DNA of 64,000 nucleotides from Hymenobacter sp. BT18 (lineage in GTDB: Bacteria; Bacteroidota; Bacteroidia; Cytophagales; Hymenobacteraceae). The position numbers and the translations under genes are program-made. Below the pieces are notes generated by a model, which was given only the letters and a program-made list of their open reading frames with translations, searched no databases and had not been told where the DNA came from. Positions 17,445-26,765 of this stretch are shown piece by piece. The DNA lies in assembly GCF_012273015.1 (NCBI RefSeq), contig NZ_CP050954.1, positions 2,272,001 through 2,336,000 on the forward strand, given 5' to 3'. Within the stretch, counting starts at the first letter, position 1, and each line of letters begins with the position of its first letter.

Positions 17445-18920
17445 ATGAGCAAAAGCCTACCGAAGCGGAGCGAAGATTACTCGCTGTGGTACAATGAATT
17501 GGTAAAGCGCGCCGGCCTGGCTGAAAACTCGGCTGTGCGCGGCTGCATGGTGATAAAACCCTATGGCTATGCTATTTGGGAGAAAATGCAGCGTACGCTC
17601 GACGACATGTTCAAGCGCACCGGTCACCAGAATGCCTACTTCCCGCTGTTCGTGCCCAAGAGCCTGTTTGAGGCCGAGGAGAAAAACGCCGAAGGCTTTG
17701 CCAAGGAATGCGCCGTAGTCACGCACTACCGCCTCCAAACCGACCCCGACAAGCCCGGCAAGCTGCGCGTGGACCCCAACGCCAAGCTAGAAGAAGAACT
17801 GGTAGTGCGGCCTACCTCGGAAGCCATTATCTGGAGCACCTACAAAGGCTGGATCCAGAGCTACCGCGACTTGCCTTTGCTCATCAACCAGTGGGCCAAC
17901 GTTGTGCGCTGGGAAATGCGCACCCGCCTGTTTCTGCGCACGGCCGAGTTCCTGTGGCAGGAAGGCCACACGGCGCACGCCACCGCCGAAGAAGCCCTGG
18001 CCGAAACCCGCCAGATGCTGGACGTGTACGCTGAATTCGCCGAAGAGCACCTGGCCCTGCCTGTAGTGAAAGGCGTGAAAACGGAAAATGAGCGGTTTGC
18101 AGGTGCCGTGGAAACCTACTGCATCGAAGGCATGATGCAGGATGGCAAGGCCCTGCAGGCCGGCACCTCCCACTTCCTAGGGCAGAACTTCGCCAAGGCA
18201 TTTGACGTGCAGTTTCAAACCAAGGAAGGCAGCCTGGAACACGTATGGGGCACGAGCTGGGGCGTGAGCACCCGCCTGATGGGCGCGTTGGTCATGGCCC
18301 ACTCCGACGACGAAGGCTTGGTGCTGCCGCCTAAGCTGGCACCCATTCAGGTAGTCATCGTGCCCATCTACAAAACCGGCCAGCTCGACGAGCTGCTGGA
18401 GCGAATCCGTCCTATTCAGCTGGGCCTCATTGCCCGGGGAATTTCCGTCAAGATTGATGACCGCGACACGGAGCGCCCCGGCTACAAGTTTGCCGAATGG
18501 GAGCTGAAAGGCGTGCCCGTACGCCTGGCCGTGGGCATGCGCGACCTGGATGCCGGTACCGTGGAAGTAGCCCGCCGCGACACCAAGGAGAAAATGAACC
18601 TGCCCCTGACCGATATCGTGGCCAGCATCGACCAGCTGCTGCAGGATATCCAGGCCAACATCTACCGTAAAGCCCTGGAGTTCCGCAACACGCACACCAC
18701 CCGCGTGGAGAGCTACGAGGAGTTTAAGCAGGTGCTCGATGGCAAAGGCGGCTTCGTGGTAGCCCACTACGATGGCACCTCTGAAACCGAGGAGCGCATC
18801 AAGGAAGAAACCAAGGCCACCATCCGCTGCCTGGCCTTGAATGAGCCCGATGAAGACGGCGTCTGCATCCTGACGGGCAAGCCCAGCGTACGGCGCGCCT
18901 ACTTCGCCCGAGCATACTAA
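17445..18920 (+). CDS. proS: prolyl-tRNA synthetase (short, type 3)
   Basis: The product (491 residues from ATG 17445) is a class II aminoacyl-tRNA synthetase that charges tRNA-Pro. It has the type 3 architecture without the editing insertion. The N-terminus [36 protein letters not shown], the [17 protein letters not shown] motif 2 area, and [16 protein letters not shown] are all typical. The C-terminal zinc/Tyr-ending domain finishes with [15 protein letters not shown] 24-codon upstream extension is spurious. TAATTTCG at 17355-17362 may be its -7 box. A hairpin terminator follows 50 bases after the stop codon. Confidence 0.96.
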   Translation: MSKSLPKRSEDYSLWYNELVKRAGLAENSAVRGCMVIKPYGYAIWEKMQRTLDDMFKRTGHQNAYFPLFVPKSLFEAEEKNAEGFAKECAVVTHYRLQTDPDKPGKLRVDPNAKLEEELVVRPTSEAIIWSTYKGWIQSYRDLPLLINQWANVVRWEMRTRLFLRTAEFLWQEGHTAHATAEEALAETRQMLDVYAEFAEEHLALPVVKGVKTENERFAGAVETYCIEGMMQDGKALQAGTSHFLGQNFAKAFDVQFQTKEGSLEHVWGTSWGVSTRLMGALVMAHSDDEGLVLPPKLAPIQVVIVPIYKTGQLDELLERIRPIQLGLIARGISVKIDDRDTERPGYKFAEWELKGVPVRLAVGMRDLDAGTVEVARRDTKEKMNLPLTDIVASIDQLLQDIQANIYRKALEFRNTHTTRVESYEEFKQVLDGKGGFVVAHYDGTSETEERIKEETKATIRCLALNEPDEDGVCILTGKPSVRRAYFARAY

Positions 18921-18971
18921 CCAACGAATTCACGCGAATTTCGCGGATTTTGTGGTCAGCTTTCAGGAAAA

Positions 18972-19007
18972 AAACGGCGCTGCTTTCCAAGGAAAGCAGC
19001 GCCGTTT
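18972..19007. terminator. hairpin terminator between proS and the DinB-like gene
   Basis: A perfect 17-base-pair stem (18972-18988 with 18991-19007) has a two-base loop. A run of A before it would give U residues in the minus-strand transcript, and TTT ends it on the plus strand. Confidence 0.75.
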
Positions 19008-19024
19008 GCGTTATCAAGCTAGCT

Positions 19025-19609
19025 TCAAATCACCAAGCGTGGGGCCGTTTCGCGCTGGGCAACGTACTGCTGCAAGGCGCGTTGGGCCTGCTGCACGTGG
19101 CGTTCCTGGTGCGCTACCACGAAGAGTAAGGCTTCCCCGACCCGTAACTTCAGCAACCGAAAGAATTCTACCGGTACGCCTTTGCGGTTCAGATCGGCGT
19201 TTTCCGCCTGACGCAGAAGCTCCAGCAACGTTTTCTGGTGCTGCCGAAACTCCGTTAGAACTGCCTTCGGGTTTAGCGCGCTCTGGCTCGGGTTCATGTG
19301 CTTCAGGGTTTTCTGCAGCTTGCGGTTCTCGGGCCGCACCATTTCGTACGACTTGCGCCCAAGCCAGCTGAAGCCTACCTCTGCGTGAGTGGCTGAGCTA
19401 GGTTTCACGGCCAGAGCTTTGCGCAACGCGGGGTTGTAGAAGCGGCTGTAGCGGTTCAGGTGTTCCAGGCACTCCAGCACGCTCCAGCTGGCTGGGGTAG
19501 CCTTAAACTGCAGCGCAGCCGCTGCCCGGGGCTCAAATTCGGTAGATACTAACCGCAGTAAGTCACTAACCTGGGCGCAAAGCTGCTGTAGAAGCTCGGA
19601 AGAAGTCAT
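19025..19609 (-). CDS. DinB superfamily protein
   Basis: The product has 194 residues and is mostly helical. It matches the four-helix DinB/YfiT metal-dependent family: WSVLECLEHLNRYSRFY carries the first His and FVVAHQERHVQQAQRAL carries the second pair. Members include thiol-dependent transferases and many of unknown activity. Its gene follows the Crp-like regulator gene by 90 bases on the same strand, so it may be the regulator's target or co-transcribed with it. Confidence 0.82.
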   Translation of the reverse strand: MTSSELLQQLCAQVSDLLRLVSTEFEPRAAAALQFKATPASWSVLECLEHLNRYSRFYNPALRKALAVKPSSATHAEVGFSWLGRKSYEMVRPENRKLQKTLKHMNPSQSALNPKAVLTEFRQHQKTLLELLRQAENADLNRKGVPVEFFRLLKLRVGEALLFVVAHQERHVQQAQRALQQYVAQRETAPRLVI

Positions 19610-19699
19610 GGTTTAGAAGAGCTGGAATTGGGGAGAAATAACAGCTCAAAAGTCCGCTTCCTGAAAGTGAGAAATCTTGATTTCACGCAAGATTTCTCC

Positions 19700-20296
19700 T
19701 TAGCGCAGGCGGCTCAGCGTCTCGGGCGTCATGCGTAGGTAGGAGGCAATGTACTTACGCGGCACCAGCTGAAACAAGTGCGGGCTCCGGGCCCGTAGCC
19801 GATCCAGGCGGCGCTGGGGCTCGGGTAGCAGCAGGTCTATTTCCCGCTCGATGCGGCCCACCACCGCCCGCTCCATCTCTGTGCGCCAGAAGCGCCCGAT
19901 GTTGGGGTGTCGCTCCACCAAATCCAGCAAGTCGGCGCGGGTAATGGCCAGCAGTTGACTGGCTTTCAGGGTTTGGATACTGTAGGAGGAAGGTCGCCCT
20001 TCCACAAACGAGGGAAAAGAGCAGATCAGGGTGCTGGCGTAGCCAAAGCCCACGCAGATTTCCTCCTGCTGCGTGGGCAGAAAGATGCGCAGTACGCCTT
20101 CGTCGATGAAATACAGGTAATGGTCGGTTTGCCCGGCCTGAATCAGAAAGTCGCCGCGGCGCAGCTGCACCGGGCGCTGCCAGCAGCTAACCAACGCATC
20201 AACATCGGCAGCCAGCAAGCCTGGTACGCGGCCTAACAGCTCACGAAGGCGCTGCGCCGAAGCGCCGGCAGAAGGACGAAGGGTAGAGGCTGTCAT
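19700..20296 (-). CDS. Crp/Fnr family transcriptional regulator
   Basis: The product (198 residues) has an N-terminal cyclic-nucleotide-binding-like barrel: RRGDFLIQAGQTDHYLYFIDEGVLRIF, then FPSFVEGRPSSYSIQTLK. The C-terminal helix-turn-helix is YIASYLRMTPETLSRLR and stops almost at once after the recognition helix. This is common in the Bacteroidota group of these regulators. The ligand need not be cAMP: the residues that bind phosphate in E. coli CRP are not obvious. It is read in the direction of the DinB-like gene. Confidence 0.85.
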   Translation of the reverse strand: MTASTLRPSAGASAQRLRELLGRVPGLLAADVDALVSCWQRPVQLRRGDFLIQAGQTDHYLYFIDEGVLRIFLPTQQEEICVGFGYASTLICSFPSFVEGRPSSYSIQTLKASQLLAITRADLLDLVERHPNIGRFWRTEMERAVVGRIEREIDLLLPEPQRRLDRLRARSPHLFQLVPRKYIASYLRMTPETLSRLR

Positions 20297-20409
20297 AAAT
20301 CAGGCAATAGCGCGGCGGAAGGGTTGCTGCGGTAAAATACGACCGGCAGCGCATTAGCCGGTGCTTTCTGCGTATCTTCCCCTTCCCTACCGCATTTCCC
20401 TTCTCTATC

Positions 20410-20874
20410 ATGGACTGGCTCACGATTGCCCTGCTGTTGTTATTCGGTCTGCTGTTCGTAGCGGCGGAAGTCATTTTTATTCCCGGCACCACCATCGTAG
20501 GTATAGTGGGCCTCGGCCTGCTGATTGCGGGCATCTGGCTGGGCTACCGCGACCTAGGCACGCCCTGGGGGCATTATATGCTGGCAGGCTCGGCCGTGGT
20601 CATCGGCATTCTGGTGTACGTGGGCCTGCGGCCCAGCAACCTTTCCCGCGTGGCCCTCACCAGCGTCAACAGCGCTACCGTGCAGGACATCCGGCGGCCC
20701 GATGTGGCTCCCGGCACCGTAGGGCGTACCCTATCGGCGCTACGCCCGGCCGGTACGGCCCTGTTCCAGGAAGTGCGCCGCGAGGTTGTTACCCGGGGTG
20801 AGTTTGTGCCCGCCGGCGCCGAAATCCGCGTGCTGCGCATCGAACAAAACCGCATTCTGGTAGAAGCAGCGTAG
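20410..20874 (+). CDS. NfeD-like membrane protein
   Basis: The product (154 residues) has three hydrophobic segments at about 5-22, 25-43 and 55-75. A C-terminal OB-fold-like part follows, with VGRTLSALRPAGTALF and GEFVPAGAEIRVLRIEQNRILVE, the hallmark of NfeD C-terminal domains. NfeD-type proteins pair with flotillin-like proteins in the membrane, and the flotillin-like gene floA follows 210 bases downstream. The spacer (20875-21084) holds an imperfect hairpin at about 20889-20956 but no gene. Confidence 0.88.
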   Translation: MDWLTIALLLLFGLLFVAAEVIFIPGTTIVGIVGLGLLIAGIWLGYRDLGTPWGHYMLAGSAVVIGILVYVGLRPSNLSRVALTSVNSATVQDIRRPDVAPGTVGRTLSALRPAGTALFQEVRREVVTRGEFVPAGAEIRVLRIEQNRILVEAA

Positions 20875-21084
20875 GCACGCCTGTCTTTATTGCCGTGCGG
20901 TTCTGTCCTGTTTCTTTGCTCTATAAAGTAGCAGAGCCGAACGGCAAGAATAGCCTTCCCCCGTTTTCGCGGCTGAGTATACACGCCCAGGCTTTCGCCC
21001 AGGGCACAGGTGCTTCATATCTCGTTTTTTAGTTGTTAGTTGCTGCCTCCAATCGGCTACTCCTCCACTTCCAACATCTACTCA

Positions 21085-22086
21085 ATGGACCTTCCCTTTT
21101 TGCCCCTGATTGTGGGGGCCGTGGCCTTGCTGGTGCTGCTGTATTTCTTCCCCATCAGCCTCTGGATTACTGCCCTGTTCTCCGGGGTAAGGGTCAGCCT
21201 GTTTCAGCTGGCATTCATGCGGGTGCGCAAGGTGCCGCCGTCCCTGATTGTGAATTCGTTGATTACCTCTACCAAAGCCGGACTGGAGCTGACCGCCAAC
21301 GACCTGGAAACCCACTACCTGGCCGGCGGCAACATACCCAGTGTTATCAAGGCGCTGATTTCGGCCGATAAAGCCAACATTCCCCTCACCTTCAAGCAGG
21401 CTACGGCCATTGACCTGGCTGGCCGCGACGTATTCGAGGCCGTAACCACCAGTGTAAACCCCAAGGTGATTAATACCCCCAACGTGGCCGCCGTGGCGCA
21501 GGACGGTATTCAGCTGATTGCCAAAGCCCGCATTACGGTACGCGCCAACATCACGCAGCTGGTGGGCGGGGCCGGCGAAGAAACCATTCTGGCCCGCGTG
21601 GGCGAGGGTATTGTCACCAGCATCGGCTCTTCCAAATCGCACAAAGAAGTACTCGAAAACCCCGATAAAATCTCGAAGCTGGTGCTCAGCAAAGGCCTCG
21701 ATGCGGGCACGGCGTTCGAAATCCTCTCCATCGACATTGCCGACATCGACATCGGAGAAAACATCGGGGCCAAGCTGCAGATCGACCAGGCTACTGCCGA
21801 CCTGAAAGTGGCCGAAGCCAAAGCCGAAGAGCGCCGTGCCATGGCCGTGGCCATCGAGCAGGAGAACCGCGCTAAAACCCAAGAAGCCAAAGCCCGCGTG
21901 GTAGAGGCCGAAGCCGAAATCCCCAAAGCCATAGCCGAAGCCTTCCGCAATGGCAACCTGGGCGTGATGGACTACTACAAGATGCGCAACGTACAGGCCG
22001 ACACCGACATGCGCGACTCCATTGCCAACCCCGGCGGCCAGAGCGGCAGCACTCGGCCCGGCCGCGACGAGCAGCGGCTAAGCTAA
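21085..22086 (+). CDS. floA: flotillin-like protein FloA
   Basis: The product has 333 residues from ATG 21085. One N-terminal membrane segment (about 5-28) is followed by the SPFH-type domain with [36 protein letters not shown] and [17 protein letters not shown] coiled-coil region rich in Ala and Glu ([19 protein letters not shown]) comes next. This is the bacterial flotillin that organises membrane microdomains with NfeD-like partners. The fifteen residues before ATG 21085 were rejected because the membrane anchor should be at the N-terminus. The gene ends just before a large nested inverted repeat. Confidence 0.94.
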   Translation: MDLPFLPLIVGAVALLVLLYFFPISLWITALFSGVRVSLFQLAFMRVRKVPPSLIVNSLITSTKAGLELTANDLETHYLAGGNIPSVIKALISADKANIPLTFKQATAIDLAGRDVFEAVTTSVNPKVINTPNVAAVAQDGIQLIAKARITVRANITQLVGGAGEETILARVGEGIVTSIGSSKSHKEVLENPDKISKLVLSKGLDAGTAFEILSIDIADIDIGENIGAKLQIDQATADLKVAEAKAEERRAMAVAIEQENRAKTQEAKARVVEAEAEIPKAIAEAFRNGNLGVMDYYKMRNVQADTDMRDSIANPGGQSGSTRPGRDEQRLS

Positions 22087-22097
22087 TGTGGTTGAAG

Positions 22098-22333
22098 GTG
22101 CTTCGCTTCGCTAATGTGGAGGATGTGCTGATGGTGGGAATGTGTCACTGCGAGGAGGCACGACGAAGCAATCCGTCCTGAGCAACGCGCGAAGCCCCGA
22201 AATGCGAAAAGCCCTTTTCCGTGCGCACGGAAAAGGGCTTTTCGCATTTCGGGTTTGATGCCTCGCGCAATAACGCTGGCCGATCAGCGCATTCCCCCAT
22301 CAGCACATTCTCCACATTAGCGAAGCGGAGCAC
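22098..22333. repeat. nested inverted repeats between floA and the OmpA-PD40 gene
   Basis: The outer arms 22098-22144 and 22287-22333 are inverted copies with only a few mismatches, built around GCTTCGCTAATGTGGAG and ATGTGCTGATGG. Inside lies the perfect 58-base palindrome 22196-22253. Between the two, CTGCGAGGAGGCA and its partner are also partly complementary. The whole stretch could fold into one long hairpin of about 236 bases. Confidence 0.8.
22196..22253. terminator. 58-base perfect palindrome, likely bidirectional terminator
   Basis: Two 29-base arms (22196-22224 and 22225-22253) are perfectly complementary with no loop bases. They lie between the convergent floA and OmpA-PD40 genes. 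Internal runs of A and T in the stem give it no classical U tail, so termination activity is inferred from position. Confidence 0.6.
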
Positions 22334-22343
22334 ACTAAATCCC

Positions 22344-24395
22344 TTATTTCTTCGTCACGGTAAATTCTACGCGGCGGTTGAGCTTGCGGGTCTCCTCTTG
22401 CTCGTTGCTGGCAATGGGCTGGGTGCCACCGTAGCCCTGCACGGTAATACGGGAGCCGTTGATACCCTTCGAAATCAAGTATTTGCGCACTTCGTTTACC
22501 CGATCAAGGCTGAGTTTCAGGTTCAGGGCCGGGTCGCCTTGGTTATCGGTGTGGCCCTCCAGCTTGATTTCTACCGTGGGGTAGGCCTTCAGGATCTTGA
22601 TCAGGCGCTGCAGCTCGGGATAAGAGTTTTCGCGCAGGTAGTATTTGCTTTGGGCAAAAAAGATGTTGTTGAGCTTGATTTTCTGGCCGACCGCAAATGG
22701 CACCAGAAACAAGTCCTGCGTTATCTCCGAGTAATTTTCCCGGTCCGTCACGTCCAGGTTGGCGCTTTCGGAGAGGTAGTCGCGCGCCTCAGCGCGGTAG
22801 CCGTACTGTACGCCCGAGGGCAGCACAATGGTGTAGGAGCCATCTACCGGGTTGGTTTCGGTGACGCCCAGTTCTTCGCCCGTGAGCAGGTTTTCGTAGT
22901 GAATCACCGACTGAATGGGCTTCTGATTGGAGGCATCCAGCACCTTGCCCCGCACCAGCGTTACGGCCTCGGGCTTGAACTGGGGCGTGAGGCCGATGCG
23001 GAAGATGTCGCGCGAGTTATCGATGCCATTGCGTGATGACACCAGAAAGGCCTCGTCGCCCGCTGCCGACAGCGTGAAGTAGCCGTCGAAGTCGGGTGAG
23101 TTGATGCTGGGGCCCATGTTGCGCGGCGTAGTCCAGTTCGTCCAGGAGTTATCGAGGCGCTTGCTGTAGAAAATGTCGCTCTTACCATAGCCACCCAGGC
23201 CATATGAGGCAAAGTACAGGGTCTTGCCATCGGCCGCCAGGAAGGGAGCAAACTCCGCTTTTTTGGTGTTGATGGTTGGCCCCAGATTCAGCGGGCGAGT
23301 CCAGGATTTGCTGTTCGCCTTCATAAAGCTCACGTAGATATCCTGTTCGCCTTGCCCGTCCTTGCGGTCTACCGCCATTAGCAGCACTTTACCGGAGGTA
23401 GCCAGGTAATAGTCTACGTGCTCGGCATCGTCGTTGTAGAAGTCCTCGATGTCGATTTTCTCGGGTTTAGTCCAGCCCGTTTTCGTGCGCTTGGTAATGC
23501 TGGCACCTTTGGGATTCAGGGTGCCATCAGGGTTGTACACGTTGATGAGCAGGGCCATATTGCCATCGGAGGAAACTGAGGCCAGTCCGTTGGGGCCCGT
23601 GGTATTGATGGGGCTGCTGATGTTCTTGGCTTCGTTCCAGATTTTGGCTCCGGTGGTAGAGCGCGCCAGGGTGCTGTACCATACGTCCTGGGGGTCGTTG
23701 GCCCCCCCCGTATTCCGCGGATCTTCCTGCCGGGCAAAAAACAGGGTACGGCCATCCGGGGATATCACCGGGTGCGTATCCATGTACTTGGAATTCACCT
23801 TGGGCCCTAGGCTCACCATGCTTGAGTCGACCGTCACGGCCTTGGTGTCCTGCTTAAACTCCTGTTTTACCATCAGTTCGGCTACGTCGGCAATACCAAT
23901 GGCGTCGATCTGGTTTACCCCGTTCACCGCCTTGGTGTTCATTGTCACCCCCACTCCAATGGTGCGGTAGTTGCTGGGTGAAAACGTGATAGTCAGCGTC
24001 CGGAAAGCTTCTGGAATAGGGCCCGGGTTGCGGTTCTCGTACACTTGGTGCCGGCCGCCGCGGGTATCGATAAGTTCAATTTTCGTGACGGAGCCCGGGT
24101 TGAAGTTTTCAATCACCGTTACCTGCTTGGCCACCAGGGAGCGGCCAAATTTTACTTCAATGTACTCGGCCGGCCCTTCCTTTTTCGGAATCCAGGCTTC
24201 GTTGCTGATCTGCCCGAGTGGCAGGGCATCCGGCTCGCCCAGCACCTTTTCGGGGGAAAAGGCTTCCTTGCCTTCTGCCTTCTGCGAAGATACATCCACA
24301 AGCTTGCTGGCCCACACGGCGTGCTGAGCCTGCACGGAGGCCACGCCAGCGCCCCAAACAGCAAAAAAGGTCAGGTAGTATTTAAGATGCCGCAT
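22344..24395 (-). CDS. OmpA family protein with PD40 propeller
   Basis: The product has 683 residues from ATG 24395, with a signal peptide ending SVQAQ. It has an N-terminal beta domain with KVLGEPDALP (residues about 45-180). A PD40-type propeller follows: HPVISPDGRTLFFARQ, FAPFLAADGKTLYFAS, GYFTLSAAGDEAFLV. Then come a carboxypeptidase-regulatory-like segment and a C-terminal OmpA domain, with VEIKLEGHTDNQGDPALN and LNRRVEFTVTKK, that binds peptidoglycan. It resembles the envelope-anchoring or gliding-associated proteins common in Bacteroidota (PorE-like layout). The extra 18 codons upstream were rejected because the signal peptide starts at MRHLKYY. Confidence 0.88.
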   Translation of the reverse strand: MRHLKYYLTFFAVWGAGVASVQAQHAVWASKLVDVSSQKAEGKEAFSPEKVLGEPDALPLGQISNEAWIPKKEGPAEYIEVKFGRSLVAKQVTVIENFNPGSVTKIELIDTRGGRHQVYENRNPGPIPEAFRTLTITFSPSNYRTIGVGVTMNTKAVNGVNQIDAIGIADVAELMVKQEFKQDTKAVTVDSSMVSLGPKVNSKYMDTHPVISPDGRTLFFARQEDPRNTGGANDPQDVWYSTLARSTTGAKIWNEAKNISSPINTTGPNGLASVSSDGNMALLINVYNPDGTLNPKGASITKRTKTGWTKPEKIDIEDFYNDDAEHVDYYLATSGKVLLMAVDRKDGQGEQDIYVSFMKANSKSWTRPLNLGPTINTKKAEFAPFLAADGKTLYFASYGLGGYGKSDIFYSKRLDNSWTNWTTPRNMGPSINSPDFDGYFTLSAAGDEAFLVSSRNGIDNSRDIFRIGLTPQFKPEAVTLVRGKVLDASNQKPIQSVIHYENLLTGEELGVTETNPVDGSYTIVLPSGVQYGYRAEARDYLSESANLDVTDRENYSEITQDLFLVPFAVGQKIKLNNIFFAQSKYYLRENSYPELQRLIKILKAYPTVEIKLEGHTDNQGDPALNLKLSLDRVNEVRKYLISKGINGSRITVQGYGGTQPIASNEQEETRKLNRRVEFTVTKK

Positions 24396-24623
24396 ACACG
24401 GAGCAGATAAAGTGAGGCGTAAGCAAAGACATAGTCTGTTGCGGAACAAGAAAGAAGCTACGGACAGATAATACCCCTCAGACGTAGAGCCCCGGTTGGA
24501 TGTTGCACGGTGGTGGTTTCAGCCCAACGCCCGGCAAGGCCAGCCAATGCTTTCATCCAATCATTGAATAGTTCTATACCAGCCGGGCCTTTTTTCAAAG
24601 GTAGGCTAGATACAGAAAAAAAA

Positions 24624-24663
24624 GTGCCAGAACCAACTTCGAACTTGAAGTTGGTTCTGGCAC
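24624..24663 (-). terminator. intrinsic terminator of the lipoprotein gene at 24684
   Basis: A 16-base perfect stem (24624-24639 with 24648-24663) is followed on the minus strand by eight U residues. This is a textbook intrinsic terminator, 20 bases after the stop codon. The rest of 24396-24623 shows nothing else. Confidence 0.9.
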
Positions 24664-24683
24664 CTGCTCTCCCGCGCCAGCCG

Positions 24684-25508
24684 TTATTGCTGAAGCGTGA
24701 ACGTACGGGTAACTGAGTTGAACGGACCGGGAATGAGCGTACCGCTGGCATCCACGAGTTCCAGCTTAATCGTATTCTGCCCGTTGGGCAGGCCTTCCAT
24801 CATGTAAGGCGCCCACTGCTCCAGCATAAACTCCGTGCCATTGATGGTAGCCCGCACCCGGTTGCCCTCGGGCGACAAGGTGGTATTCACCAGGTAGAAA
24901 TCCAGCATTACCTTTTGCGCATCCTTGCCGGTGTAGGTATCCTTGGGCCGGCTGTAGAACAGGTGCGGCGCTTTCAGATCTACATTCAGGGACTTGGCCG
25001 TGGTGCTACCTACATTGATAATGCGCAGGTCGTGCGCGCCGGGGTGCTTCAGACTTTCGTGGTAGGAGCGCGACAGGAACGAAAGCACCACGTGCTGACC
25101 ATCGGCCAGGGGCTTGGTGAACTCCGTGGTGTAGTGGGCCGTGTAGGGCTCATTGTCCACGATGTTGTGGATGTGCTGGCCTTTTTCCGAGTTAGCCATT
25201 TCACCGGCGTGCATGCCACCGGTCATTTTGGTCAGCTGAAAGTTGCTCAGGTCGTAGTCGAAGGCTACCGAACCCGAAGGCACGGTCGAGCCGCTTACGG
25301 GAGACTTCAATTGTAGCAGAGCCTCCGGGTTTTTCGGCGAGTCGGTGAAGGGCGTCAGGCGGATGCCGTTCTTTTCCATGTTCTCGGCCACGGGCGTGTT
25401 CACCTGTTCGGCCGTCGCAGCGCTGTTATCATTCTGCCGACGAGCCGAGTCGCAGGCGCCCAGACCCAGCAATAGGGTGCCACCAAGTAGTAAAGCAGGT
25501 ACTTTCAT
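24684..25508 (-). CDS. hypothetical lipoprotein
   Basis: The product has 274 residues from ATG 25508. The leader MKVPALLLGGTLLLGLGAC is a clean lipoprotein signal (Cys19), and the 72 codons upstream in the same frame are discarded. The mature protein carries a stretch with SGSVAFDYDLSNFQLT and GGMHAGEMANSEKGQHIHNI, with several His and Met. That could bind a metal, and HAGEMANSEKGQHIH is the densest part. A later beta-rich part has APHLFYSRPKDTYTGKDAQK. I recognise no named family. The gene stands alone, divergent from the 2OG oxygenase gene, with a strong terminator. Confidence 0.7.
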   Translation of the reverse strand: MKVPALLLGGTLLLGLGACDSARRQNDNSAATAEQVNTPVAENMEKNGIRLTPFTDSPKNPEALLQLKSPVSGSTVPSGSVAFDYDLSNFQLTKMTGGMHAGEMANSEKGQHIHNIVDNEPYTAHYTTEFTKPLADGQHVVLSFLSRSYHESLKHPGAHDLRIINVGSTTAKSLNVDLKAPHLFYSRPKDTYTGKDAQKVMLDFYLVNTTLSPEGNRVRATINGTEFMLEQWAPYMMEGLPNGQNTIKLELVDASGTLIPGPFNSVTRTFTLQQ

Positions 25509-25650
25509 AGTAGAGAGGTCGAAGTAATGTGGCAAAAAGGGAGTGTGTAGCAGCGTTTTTTTACGGGAACGGGCCCGGTAAGTATGCGCTATTTTTTGAG
25601 TACCTTGCGCAATACGTAAGGTTTGCCCAAAAGTATATTGATTTTTCACT

Positions 25651-26628
25651 ATGGAGGAAAAATTGCTGGAAGAAATTCCATCCCTCGACCTCGCCGACTT
25701 CCGTTCCGGCGACCCGGAGCGCAAAGCCCGCTTTGTACAGCAGCTCGGCGAAGCCTACCAGAACATTGGTTTTGTTGCCCTGAAAAACCACGGCTTGTCT
25801 GATGAGCAGACAGCGAAGCTGTATTCCGACGTGAAGGCGTTCTTTAGCTTGCCCGACGACGTAAAGCAGCAGTACGAGAAGCCCGAACTGGCCGGTCAGC
25901 GCGGCTACGTAAGCAAGGGTAAGGAGCACGCCAAGGGCCGCAACACCGGCGACCTGAAGGAGTTCTACCACGTGGGCCAGGAGGTAGACGATGCCAACGA
26001 CCCCATCAAAGCCGAATACCCCGACAACATCTGGCCTTCGGAAGTAAACAGCTTCCAGGACACCTCGTTGGTGACGTACAAAACCCTGGAAGCGGCCGGC
26101 AAAGACGTACTGCGCGCTATTGCTCTTTACCTGCATTTGCCGGAAAACTACTTCGACGATAAGGTGCGCAACGGCAACAGCATTCTGCGGCCCATCCACT
26201 ACTACCCCATCGAAAATCCCGACAGCGTACCGGCCGATGCAGTACGCGCGGCTGAGCACGGCGACATTAACCTGATTACGCTGCTAATGGGGGCTTCGGC
26301 CGACGGTTTGCAAGTGAAGCGCCGCGACGGGAAATGGATTCCTATCACGGCCCTCCCCGACCAGATTGTGGTGAACGTGGGCGACATGCTGCAGCGCCTT
26401 ACCAACGGCGTGCTCAAGAGCACCATTCACCGCGTGGTAAACCCGCCCCGGGAGAAAATGAACACTTCCCGTTACAGCATTCCTTTCTTTATGCACCCGC
26501 GCTCCGAAATGAGCCTGGCGGCCCTGGAGAGCTGCGTAACGCCGGAAAACCCTAAGCAGCAGGCCGACATTACGGCGGGCGAGTTCCTGAATGAGCGCCT
26601 GATCGAGCTGGGCCTGAAAAAGAAATAA
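25651..26628 (+). CDS. 2-oxoglutarate/Fe(II)-dependent oxygenase (isopenicillin N synthase family)
   Basis: The product (325 residues) is a double-stranded beta-helix oxygenase. The N-terminal FVALKNHGLSDEQ is the DIOX_N motif. The iron ligands are in EHGDINLITLL (His, Asp) and STIHRVVNPP (His). SRYSIPFFMHP supplies the Arg and Ser that bind the 2-oxoglutarate carboxylate. The family acts on many small molecules, and bacterial members outside antibiotic clusters mostly lack known substrates. ATG 25651 fits the family length. The gene ends in a hairpin terminator, so it is probably monocistronic. Confidence 0.9.
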   Translation: MEEKLLEEIPSLDLADFRSGDPERKARFVQQLGEAYQNIGFVALKNHGLSDEQTAKLYSDVKAFFSLPDDVKQQYEKPELAGQRGYVSKGKEHAKGRNTGDLKEFYHVGQEVDDANDPIKAEYPDNIWPSEVNSFQDTSLVTYKTLEAAGKDVLRAIALYLHLPENYFDDKVRNGNSILRPIHYYPIENPDSVPADAVRAAEHGDINLITLLMGASADGLQVKRRDGKWIPITALPDQIVVNVGDMLQRLTNGVLKSTIHRVVNPPREKMNTSRYSIPFFMHPRSEMSLAALESCVTPENPKQQADITAGEFLNERLIELGLKKK

Positions 26629-26653
26629 AGCGCGGCTTTCGTTAGACAGGCCC

Positions 26654-26716
26654 ACCGGTTGTTGTCAGTACCGCCCACAAGTACGGGGGAAGCTGCCAAC
26701 AACCGGTTTTATTTTG
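26654..26716 (+). terminator. intrinsic terminator of the 2OG oxygenase gene
   Basis: An 11-base stem (26654-26664 with 26697-26707) has a 32-base loop and is followed by TTTATTTTG on the plus strand. The next gene begins 50 bases later. Confidence 0.7.
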
Positions 26717-26765
26717 TTAGGTTGCCGGCCCTTCCCTGCCTGACCGGCCACCTCTACCTGTGGTA

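Noticed and set aside
20889-20956. Hairpin in the NfeD-FloA spacer considered as a riboswitch
   Set aside because: Only one imperfect stem of about 16 bases is present, without a conserved ligand-binding core.
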